DNA of 64,000 nt. Source: Corythucha ciliata (taxonomy: Eukaryota > Arthropoda > Insecta > Hemiptera > Tingidae). Position 1 is the first letter of the stretch. Each line of letters starts with the position of its first letter. Shown here one piece after another: positions 22,401-34,400 of this stretch. The notes under the pieces were generated by a model. It worked only from the letters and a program-made list of their open reading frames with translations, was not told where the DNA came from and made no database searches. The translations under genes and the position numbers were made by a program. Location: NCBI GenBank assembly GCA_038030265.1, contig CM075938.1, forward strand, positions 11,819,009 through 11,883,008, written 5' to 3'.

Positions 22401-25400
22401 AGAGTTATTTCAAAATGGGAATAAATTTTCCTGTTTGGGTGAGGACCTTGAGGAGAGACAGTGACCATGTTAGAAGTATATATTCAATTTTTACTGAAAT
22501 CCTGCGATATTCACTAGTGGTCATGACCCCTCCGCCTCCTCCACGGCATTCAAGCTCTCCTTGACACTTGACGATTATGTTCTTGTGTTCGTGGTAAATA
22601 AGTTTAAATGGGGCAACTTTGTATAGTATAGTACCACCGGCTTTTATGAGATGATAAAATGTGTTATAACAATTTGAGCTATGTACGATGGATTAATTAT
22701 CAAAATTATTATGATAATCAACCGGTTAGTTTGCGACAACTGTAAATGGAGACATCTAATCTCTTGCACGCGCTAGATTTCTGTCCTATACTGTGTCATT
22801 AGCTTCGCTTCTTGGAGTAGTGGTGATGGTTCGGTGTCACATTGTCGTGTCGTTCAATTTTTAAAGCTCAACGCTTGATCTTCTGCCACCGTGTTTGTGT
22901 TTCATGATCATGAAAGTGGGAAATTTGAAGGATTCATTATTTATTTATTGATAGGAACCGTATACCTTTCTGTGTGTCTATATACGGGTGGCCCACAGTC
23001 GGTTTGAAATAATGGATCAATAGAGTTTCCCACACAATCATTCTATCTGCAGTATCAATGCCGGTGAATTCATTTTTGGTGGTGGACTCAAATGAAAATT
23101 TGACACTTTCAGAGAGTGAGAGAGAGAGAGAGAACCATTTCCGGTCGTCCTATTCCGTTTTTCTCTCCCCATTTACAACTCATTTGTTCGTTAGGTGAAA
23201 TGCACGTCTCCCGTATATAATGCTCTTCACAGAGAACGGATTTCCTCTTTTTATTCTTTCTCATCGTAGTGAATTCGCGTTAAACATTCATTATTTCTGA
23301 CAACGTTAAGAAATTATTTTCACTCCGTTATCCCTGAGGAATTATTCTTTCTGTTCTCCCCGCCCCGACCCATTCACGAAAAAAAACCTGTGGGATAAAT
23401 AAAAAGTTTATCTTGAATCAAAGTTGAATAAACACAAATTGATTCCCTTATCTGCCTGCGCCCAGGTTTGTAAACTTGGGTCGTTTCAATTGTTCTCTTT
23501 AGTTTTCGAGACAAATTAAATACGATTTTATTTCGAACGGTCGAGACACAAAAGTGCTTGTTTTTGAAATGGCGCGGAGGTCGTATAGCGCGTCAATTAA
23601 ACTCTCTTGGGGTGCGTTTATCTATGCACTTATTCTACAGACAAAGCTGGGATATGTCTGGTTGCTACGGGCCTTTTAGTAAACAGTAATGCAAAGTTAT
23701 CCGAGGGATTGCTATTCTATGAGAAATCCGGTGATTGATCATCCTAAATCGCAGGGAGAAAAAACAAAAAAAACAAAAACAAAACTGGCGTCGGGGAATG
23801 TGTCCCACAGGAAAGGCAGTTTCGCACGTCCAGAAAAATGACTCTCCTTGAAATTTAATAGGTCGATGCGAGTCACTTGTATAGGGAGAGAGGTTAGTCG
23901 AGACTGAGTTCCACTGGAAAAAAAAACAAAACAACAAAACTCTTTTCTTGGTATTCTACGAAATTATACTCTTATAGCAAGACGCTTGACATTGAACTTG
24001 TTGATTATAATTTTCACTCTGATTTGAGCCGGCTGGTTACAACTTATGCATAATGAATTATCAGTAATGAATTATTAGGCCGGAAGTGTGGGAGCACCCA
24101 ACAATTTGATGTCGAGAAAAGAAAGCTCACTCCCACTAAAAAGTGTTTTATTATTTCGTGACCGCGGTTTCAGCTTAACGCCATCTTCAAAACTAAACAA
24201 TCCAACAAAAACACGACAAACAATCAAAGAATTTAAAGTTTACAGACGGTCAGCATCTTAAAACTAGAGAAACAAGCGTAACAACATGTATTTATAACTT
24301 ACCGAGCCAACGAAAAAACAACAACTGACAAGATACCGACTAGAATTAAATTGCTAATGAGCGCATATTCATATGAACCCGCCTGATTTCAGCTCAAAGA
24401 AGATCACAGAGGCGTACGTTTTTATCCCATGACGCTTGCGCGTGATAAAGGCGAGCTTAGTCCGGAAATGAATTTTGATTTCGGGAACTTCGGGGCCGCA
24501 TCCAATGAGTTTCAGTTTGCCCTCCCCCCCTCCACCTGTTCTTTGTATAGAAAATGTAACATTCGCGAATTGTAGAGACTAATATTTGCTGTTGGTTCAG
24601 GTGTTCAGGTTGAAGTACGGATGGAGTTTCTTAGCACGTTCATATTTCGTTTTTCTTGCCCTCCTCATAATACAAATTTGAACCCGTTTTATTTTTTATT
24701 CTGACGTAGGTTCCTGTATAATCAATCTCCCTTTTGTGTGCCTTATTTTGTAACAACCCATAGTCTATTTCGAGACTCCGGGGAAAGACGTGCTTATCTT
24801 GGGCACTAAGCCCATCTCTGGAAGCAGGTCTTTCTGGTTGGTGTTTGCTTTTTGAGGGTATGCTGCATAAAAGGGCATCCGTGTTACCCATTCTCTTTCA
24901 CCAACCTTCAAGGAAAAATTTCTGATCGCCTCTTATAGTACAGCTGGGAACAAAATTCAAATTCGTTCCACCCGTCAGATTCTTGCACAAATACACTTCT
25001 CTAATTAATTTCTCAGATGACGCTAAAAATTCCTCGCGTTTCTGCGTCTCTCCCACATAGTAACATCTGGTACGCTCATAATTTTCTTCAGATTAATCCC
25101 ATTAACGTATTCACATTTCCTCAACTTTTCTTAAAAAAAAAAAAATAAAATAAATTTGTTTTTTCCTTTTCTCTCCGACGAAATAATCACACAAAAAACT
25201 TGTATCACAGCTCTTCCCTTTACATAAAATTACTGTTTTTTACACCACTAATCTTCTAACACACACAAAAAAACATGAATCCCACTAGTGAAATAAGCAC
25301 AGAGGTGGAAAAAGTCGTGGTCAACTCTGAGAGTGTAAGTCATCAAATTGTCGTTCATCCTCTTGTAGTTTAACTATGTTTTCGTACCTATGTTTTTGGT

Positions 25401-28400
25401 TTTGAATTGAATCGTCAAATTTGAATCACGTTGTCGGTCCCAACGTCTTAAGTTATATCGTGGGAGGTTTCGCCGATTTAGCATTTTTTTTTTTTTTTTT
25501 TTTTTCCTGTAGGAAAAAAGAAACATTCCTATCAGGCGCTAGAAGTGAAGTTGAAATGTGTTGACAGCTTGACAACTGTTTTAAGAGCCCTCCCCCCACC
25601 CACTTTCCCTAACCGCCCAGTCCGCGTCAATGTTGCCGACGCATTAATTTTTTTCTTCACATTTGTTTTTTTTCTCCCTGTTAAATTTGTAGAATGTGTC
25701 ATTTCATTTTGGTTTGTAGCTCTGTGGGCGGAATTTGAGGGTGGCGCTAATAATTTTTCTTCTTTTTATGTTTCAGGATCACTCAGATTACTCCAAAACG
25801 TCGTATGAGCCCCGGAGGAAAAGGTAACGCTGCCTCTTTATCTTTCTTATTTATTCTCCTTTTGCGGCTTGGGTGTAATGAGCTTTATACATATTTTTGA
25901 TGAAGTAATTCGTGATTGTTTATAAAAACGTACAAGCTTACATTAATTTTTTACTTTTTGGAGCAAAATGTTGTGTCTAATTCCAAGATTAATAACCTTC
26001 TTGAAAGGGGATTTAATAAAGGATATTTAATCAAGCCGAGAGCTCATTCTCAGCTTTATTATTTTCGTGCATCTTGGATAAGGAAAGGAAATAAATAAAG
26101 ATTAGGTCGAAGACACATTTTATATACTCACAAAAGAATGTTCCTTTTAAAACTAAAATCGTTTAATTGACGTTCTTGACTCGGTGGCAGAAGAAGACGC
26201 TGCCAATTCTTGGCAAAGTTTACATAGTTTATGGGATGGGTGGAGAGGGTCAAATGGTGATTTTAGAGGTACTGGGAATGACACTTTTTAAATATATTTT
26301 TTCAGGCCTGAAGCGGATCCCAACAATGTCCTTCTCTTCACAATTATCAACCCTGTCTATCCTATCACAGTGGTGAGTACTTTTTCTCTATATTTTACTC
26401 GGTTTATTGCACGTATTTTGGTGGGGGGGGGGAGCATTTTATAGGAATCACTCCTCGTTAGTTTTAATGTTGTTCTCGCAAATAACGGAGTTTTAAACAG
26501 CCCGACTGTAGAAAGCTCCATGACATGTTTTCTTGGCAATTCACCACTAAAGCCACCTGAAAATGTTTGTGTTAGGCTCCTCGTAGAAAACTTGTAAAGG
26601 GTACAGGTTTTTTCAGATGAATCCCCCGCTATAGCTAAAAGCGTCGAGCGTTTGCTTGAACCCGTGCCAAATTATTTGTTTCTTCTTCTTCGTCCACGTC
26701 TTGAAACCTCTTTACCCTATACACGTGTGTTTTCGGTTTAGCAAATGGTGAACATTCGGGGTTTGTCAGATAGTGCGTAAGCGTGGCTTTGGGAGCTTCG
26801 CAGGTCGAAGAATTCTTTTGCTTCCGGGAACTTGGATTGATTTGAAGAAACCCTCACTCGATCTTCAGAGAGCAATTTAATGAAACGCTCAACTGAGCTT
26901 TGATTAGACTGTTTTGACAATTTTTGTCGTTATTTCAAGCCCTTCAGAACGTAACGTTCTTCTGAAAGAAGTAGTAAGTTATTAGCCGCACAATCGAATT
27001 AAATGGGAAATTTCGATAAAAGACCTGTAAGAAGGGGGGATTTTTATTCAATTTAGCTCTTGTCTTCATCTGTTCCCCTGGAACGATATTAAATTGGATT
27101 TTTTCGTATTTCAGAAGACTCCCTCACTTTCTTCGGTTGCCCATTAATCTTCTTGCTTTTTGATTGGATCTCTATTTTCTTTTGCTTGTTTCAAAGTATT
27201 GACCGTTTGTTTCACAATATACGTACGGGACCGACTTGCGGAACCTGCGGAGAGTATAAAGGCCCATCTGGGGGTTCACTCGTGATTCCTCAAATCCTTT
27301 CAAACTCCCCTCCCCCCTAATCAATACTTTTGCACCGAAATCCGGTTCGTCCCAACCCATCATAGCGCGATTGAGGAGAGTAGTTTTGGCCGATTTCTCT
27401 GGTCCTGGGTCAATAACGCTCCACTAGTAATCGTCCTAGTTGTGCTCAGTGTAAATGATTTTGACAATTCAACCGCGTCGTAGTAGCAGCGCTGCATCGA
27501 GAAATAGCTCAAATCGCGCTTCGTCACTTTCTCTGAAGTAGCGACCAGAAATCGCCAAAATCATACTTTTTTCAATTCTATATATAGCCTCGAAGAAGCC
27601 ACTAGAAATCGCGCTTTTCTGAATTTCAGTCTGCCCACAGCTATGATGTGTCGAGTCAGTATAAAAAAAGTTTATTTTTTGCTTTTGTACTCGGGTGTTG
27701 AGTATTTAGTTTTGTTGGCTAGTGCTAAATGTGATAGAGTTTTCCCAAACACACGTTTGTCTTTGTTAATGCGTAGCTGAAGGTCCCTATAAATTCCACG
27801 ATGATGTTGTTCTTTGAGTGAAAAGCTGATTTTCGTCACTTCAAGTTGTGTTTCTTGATCTTCTTCGGCCTGAAACACTGTTAATAACTTAGAAGCGCTC
27901 ACAAAGCACCTACTTTGAGTTCTGTTCTGACTACTTGACTCCTTGAGCGCCTGGACGACCAGGAGGAGAGCTACAAAAGACCCCCCCCCCCTTCCTATGG
28001 CAGTCGTTTGAACTCCTGTTAGTGGAAATTGAAGGGATAATCATCCTTCTACTACGAAAGTTTTATTTAACTTGAACGGACCCGTTTCAAGATTGCTTCT
28101 TTTCGCGGTGAGGTTGTTTTTTTCTAATTGGCTCTCTACTACACGAGAAAGAAATTGGTAGAGACTCATCCTTGCAAGACTCCTGAAAAAATGCATATTT
28201 TAAAACGAAAATTGAAGCTCCCTATCATTTTCTATTACGGAGTTATGTCGTTGCATATTTTTAAGGCTCTAAAAGTATCGAACATACTCGGCTACGCTTC
28301 GTTTGTGAAATAATTTTCCGCGTCATTTCAATTTGGTGTTCGCAAACGCGTGTCATGCTCAATTTAGATGGTTTTGTCACGAAAAGTAAAGAAAGAAAGA

Positions 28401-31400
28401 AAGAAAGAAAGAAAAAAAAAACGTGGAGGCATATATCGCGAACATTCTTAATTAAACCGAAAGCGTTCCTTCTTGATGCCAAGACTCGATGGGGGAGGCC
28501 GACATCGGGGCCAAAGAGGTTATATTTAGGTGGACTGTTATCTCCCCCCCCTTACCATGCAATCCTATGCAAATCGTGATAAGGTAACCCTTGTGTAACC
28601 TATATCTACATAAAAAAAGTTGGCCCCGATGTCCGGAACTCCTCGATGGAAGGTTTTATGCCACATCAGGTTTGGGGGGGGGGGGTCTCAACATGAAGTG
28701 TCCTAGGTGAAGTGGCATTTTCTTTTCACCCGTGGAGGGGGGAGGTTGAAGGTAATTTGTGAAATAGAAGTAGACCCTTCCTTCATCCCTTCTTCTTTCT
28801 TTTTCTACTGACAGCACTAGAGCGCCGTCAGTCGTGGCCAACAAGTGGTTCTTTAGGCAACAAAAACTCTTGTAATAGATGGAAGTACCCCCCCCCCTGT
28901 TTTTTTACTTTCGTTGGAACCTCGAGAAATAATCACGTCTCAGACGTTTTTCCAGCACCGTTTTACCAAACTAGCGGGGAAATAGAAATCTCGTCGTGGA
29001 GGGTAGTAGTTTAAGGTAGGTAATAGTTGTTGGGGCATTCGATTTGCTTCGGACGAGGTCCTCGTGACGGTAACATTTTTCTCTACCTCTCCCTCTTCCC
29101 CTTACCATCGATGTTCCTTTTTTTAATGTGAGAAAACAGTTAATAATTTATTGTTAACTTTTGGAGTCTGTGAAAAAAAAGGTGTTATGGGTAACGGGCC
29201 TCGGGCGAACAGGTAAAAGGCGCTTTGAAGCTTAAAAAATGGGCCTTTTTCGTGAAAGTCATCTAGAGCGTGAAAAAAGTTTTCGATCTGGCATTCGAGG
29301 GATTCCTTTCACTGTACAGTGAGTCTGTAGGGGGTTTTCATCTTTTTGAAAATTCATATAGCTTTATGATCTGAAGACTGAATAGTCAGTTTAATTACCG
29401 TGCCATAAACTTGTTTACTAACGTCGGGATTTTTTCCTACCCAACGAAAGAACCCCCAAACGCTGCTGGTTACATGACTGAGTGAGTATTGAAGTAGCCC
29501 CTGCGGGGATACTTTCCTTTGTCCACTTCCTCCATGCCCCTTTATATAATTTTTTTTTTTTCTCTCTCTCTCGTTAATTTTTTCAACGCCCTTTCGTTAT
29601 CCTATCCAGTCTTCCGCGGAGTTTTGTATCATATTTCTTCGGCCTATTATTTCCAAAAATAAAACCTTTAGGAATCTCCTTGTACCTTTTTTTGCAAGAT
29701 GAAGCATAGCATGAATTTGCGACAATGGCGTTATTCTAAATTAAGCTTGCCGTGTGCGTTCGGTCGTTTATAAAAAGACGCCGTGAAATCGGATTCTATG
29801 CTCATTTTTAAATAAAAGCAAGTCGGAAATGGTCTGAGTGAACAATGATGTAAAGATTAATGTCTCAAGCTTTTTAAGCTTATGTGTCGCTAAACCCCCT
29901 CATTGTGGTATAGTTTTTTATAAAAAGTCTCATACGTTCACGTCCCTCCTCGAACGTGGGTTTTCTTACTTTTAATTAGGTTTCCCCTTTCGCTCTTTTT
30001 GTTTAAAAATAAATTAATTAAATTAGTCCCTCGTGTCCACAATGATAAAGGACGACTAACGGTTTCTTATGTCTTTCTTTTGCTAGACAAAGCCACATTT
30101 GCCGGCATAATACATTTTGTTTTTTATTTTTATCCTTGTGGTCGTTGTTTTTCTCCCTTGATTCAATTCATTTTCGTTGATTTTAAGCGTCTGTTGTGAA
30201 GATTTGTTTCTTCTCTTTTTTTTAAATGACTTTATTAACCGCTTGAAATACACAGATCACAGACGCGATCTGTGGATATTATTGAGTTCAGCGTATTTCG
30301 CGTGTGATGCGGAAATTAGTTAGTTACGGGTAGTTGACTTTTCACTTTTCTCGCCCCTTTTTAAACTCCAAATTGAATTTTTGACGCTATCACTAGTACT
30401 ATCAGTAGAATACAGTAGAAATCTTTATGATTATTTTTGAATTCTGGGCACCAGATCTTGTTTTACTTTCGTTGTGAACTCGTCAGACGGATCAACTTGA
30501 CTGGGTCGGGCCTAAACGTGAAAGTTTGCTATATATGATAAAGAAATGTAATTTCATATTAGGGGCGTTTTCAACGACGGAACGACGCTTTTTTTTCTTC
30601 TTCTTTTTTTACAAAAGACCAATAAAATGTGAAGGTAAACATGTAATTTTCGGTCCGGAGCAAGTTATAGGTGGGCGTAACGGCCTTGAGCCGAATAAGG
30701 TAGTTAGCCACTTTGCATAAAGGGTTACGGTGATGGGTGGGAGAGGTATGGGAGACAGAAGAAAGTTTTCATATTATTACGTCGAAGAGTTGTTCGAAAA
30801 ATAAGAAGTTATGCGGTGTCTGCCTCATCTCATCATTACGGTACCTTCTTATTTTCCCGCACATGTTTTGCATTCATTAAGATATAAACATGAATTTTCA
30901 ACAAAAAGCGTTGTGGAAAATCTGTACTATGTTCTTGTCGACGATACAAAGTCTAATACCCCCTCCATCCCCTCGCCACTAACAACTCAAATAATTTATT
31001 TGTAAGAACGACGGCAGTTAGATACTGCCGTGTAATTTACAACTTTTTAATTAAAAAGGTCCTTCCCCTGCTCAGCATTTGTTTTGTTTTCATGTTTTTC
31101 GCCCCGATAATAGAAACTCCGTTCTTTGCGGAGTTAGCTAAATTCTTCCTCATAAACACAGTAAACCTACTTGAAAGCTATAAGATTTCCTTCAGGTGGG
31201 AGAAATGAGAAAAGCTGTGGGTTAATAACGCTGTGCGGGGTTTTCTAATAGCTCTCTCTCTCTCTCCAGTTTCTGGTGTGTTCATTAAGGGTGTTCAACT
31301 CTCGCACTTAAGGGTGATATTTTTCACGTAGTGGCGCTTATAGCCTTCAAGGCGTCTAAACCTGTTCTCATTCTCTCAAGAGGGAGTCTTTTATCCCCTC

Positions 31401-34400
31401 CTCCATCTTGCAGGGGTTAGAAGTGTGTTTAATTATTTCATCTTATTTAAGTGTATTACCTGCAACATTTTATTGACGCGTATCTTGCTCGGAACGCTCA
31501 GGTTTTTCGAGCGACTCGTTAATCTGTAGACTCTTGTTTGCTGAAGAGAATTGCTAGGATTGCTGTAATGGATTGATGACGTAGACCGAATGATCCGGTA
31601 ATGCGAGCATAACTCGTGGAAGTTACCCAAGACGCGTATATTGAGGGGTGGCACTGCCCCTGTCTCCAAACCAAAGAATTTAAATAGGGTTTCTTATTAA
31701 AATTTAAATTCAACTTACAACTTTTATTCGGCTAAGAAACAGAAAATTCATTCCTGGAATCTCATCTTTCAACCTTTACAATTTTCGAAATTGTCTATCC
31801 ACCACTTTAACTCATTATTTGTTTAATAAAACTGGAATTTTCTGTGACAGTTGGAGGCAGGGAAATTATGCTGGAAACTTGGGAGTTTCTCCAAAATGAG
31901 AAACTTGGGAGTTTCTCCAAAGTTTGTGGATCCAAAAAATGTGGATATGCCAGAGCGTCAGAACTCACCGTACAGTACTCCCCGGCCACCCAGAATGGAC
32001 CCTTGACCTTTGGGCCTTGCTTGCTGAGACGGTTCACCACAACGTCGCCCCGTACGCATACGCATAAGGCCAATGCATAAGGACCGATCCCCCCTCCCTA
32101 CAGGTCCTTCCCTTACGGCGGTAGAAGGTAAATTCCCTTCCAAATCTGCAGCGGAGGGGGTTCGAAGCCTTCCCGCGTTAATGATTACGCCAAGATAGTC
32201 GCCCTGTTCTGTTGTGCCTGGTTGAAGACCACGAGATGGTCATCTCGGTTTGTGTCTTGTCCCTGAGACTAATGGGTTACTGTGGGAAGGTGGCAATCGC
32301 CGTACGCCGTCGGGTTCCCCGACACGTGCATGACCGGCTTGTCGGCTGCCCAGAAGACCCGCTGACGGCCTCCCCGCCACTGACATAACACATCGTGAAT
32401 CCCTTGGGGGCGGGCTTTTTACAGTGGAGATCCTCTCGTGAATTTTATCCCTGCATGAAGACAAGCTGAGTCTTCTATGTCGCAAGAGCCAGCAGCACCT
32501 CCCAACACTTCTTGTAGTCGGTCTCGAGAGCGCTCAACCTCAAGCACCGCAAGGTCGTTGACTTAGGATACTCCGTTTAATCTCTCCTCCTGCTGCAACC
32601 ACACTAGGCCTTCAAAAAGAAGGTACCGGAGTGATGCCGTGAGGTCTGGCCATTGTGGCCTGAACAGTTATGCCCAATCCGTACATTTCAAAACAGCTTT
32701 AACCATAAAAGCTTACAGCGTTTTCATTTTATCATAAAATTCTGTTTTGGAGAAGTTCATTTCCATCCATCTTCTCCATTACATATGTTTTAATCAAGTG
32801 AGGGCGGGTGGAAATGAATTCCTCCATCCCAGATTTTGGGCAAATAGAAAACGCTAATAGATTCACAGGCTGATTCCTTGATTTCGCTAAAAGTATAAGC
32901 TAAAATGATGCTAAATGGGGGATTTACTCGAGCGTCGTAGAGACCTATTGGGTTGCAAAGCTTAGATAATAAAAAGATGAAATTGTTATATGATGCATAC
33001 CTTTTGATCGGTGGGGCGGCGGCTATAGACTTTCAAAAATGTAAAAAAAAAAAACTGTCGTATGGACATTCTCGAGCGCGTCAGATATTTACAGCATCAA
33101 TTGTCTACGTATTTTTATTGAAATATGCATGTTAATCTGATAGTTTGCATGATGGGAGTGGTCGTACGTAAGGGTTGAAAATGGGGGGAAAAAAAATCGG
33201 GCTTATGGAAATCGTCAGATTATATATTTTTTCACTATCCTTGAATTCTTCCCTTCGAAATGAATAAAAAATTAGCTAAGCTCGAGAATATCAAGATGAT
33301 TTTTTTTTTTTTTACAAGTTTGTAGGCCTCCTCCGTCTTTGCGTCACTCTTAAATTGTCATATTAGTGGAATATATACTTTTTAGCATGTAATTAATTCC
33401 CACTTTAATCTGACGCGATAGAGAATGTCTGATGATCATTTTTTTTTTACTAATCTGACGCTTTATCCTTGACGGGCGGCCACATATACAGGGTGTTCAT
33501 AAATTACCTCGACAGAGAAAGTATGGTGATAGTACACCTCATTTGTGATCGAAATTACTATTTGAGGTTTTTTGGAATTCCTCTTGGTTTTCGAGATATC
33601 GTCAATTTCGTGTTTTTTTGGTGGCCCTCTGTTTTTTTTCGACAAGTGACTAGTACGGCATCACCAACAGGTGCTAGACTAAAAGTAAATAGCTCATTGA
33701 AAAGAGCACAAAATTTCCTTCATTATTGGTCCTCTACTCAATAAAATTACACCAAGGCCCTAGCCGCTAGGGCATGAGATATCCGAAGGAAACTCGTTAT
33801 TCGCATTTCTGCCCAATTTTCATCAGCGATTTTCACCATTTCGTCAAAGGAAAATATTTTTTTGCATTCATAGGGAAAACTTCCTTATGATGTTAGCTTT
33901 CCAATGACGTACAACAGGTCCCAGTTTTCACCATATAGTGAAGAGGTAGAAGCAATAAACGAGTCCAAAACTGAAAAATAACCCGCAATGAGGACCCTTT
34001 GAATGAGGTAAAACCAGCTCTGATTACTTGTTTCCAACGGATGAGACATACGGGTTCAAGCGGTCAGCTAAATCTATCGCTAATTTACGTTGGTTAGTTG
34101 AAATTGGGTGGTGGTGAAGCTTAAAATATCGTCAGAGGATTGGGCTTCATGGACCAGTGGTCACCCTGACCCGCAACCCACGAACGCGAAAATCGAATGC
34201 AAAAATCGGCCCCGCACATCTGCATTAGATGCACGTTGCACCTCCAGCCGCCGGCTCTGGATTTCCTCGCACGATTCTGGAGTACGTACGATTCTCAAGC
34301 TCCTCTCTGGGGCTGGGACGATGAATAAGAAATAACACTATCCCGTCCTAGCAACCGCATCTTGTGGCATTTTCACACGGCCCCTGGTCGCAACTGGTTG

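Larger units (their letters stand above)
8810..25776 (+). other. Intron 1 of the hnRNP L-like gene (about 17 kb)
   Basis: It runs from the GTGAGT donor to the TTTCAG acceptor. Repeats inside it are listed separately. 8810-11590 holds a CT-rich microsatellite (about 9685-9705) and no recognisable gene. 12281-15816 holds a G run near 13761 and a short palindrome. 18014-20580 holds CT-rich tracts and one small coding-like frame (19316-19480). 21527-25274 holds AG/CT microsatellites and a possible Penelope tail. I looked for first-RRM motifs (VHVRGL, KRQALVEF) here and saw none, but a short exon could be missed by eye. Confidence 0.7.
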
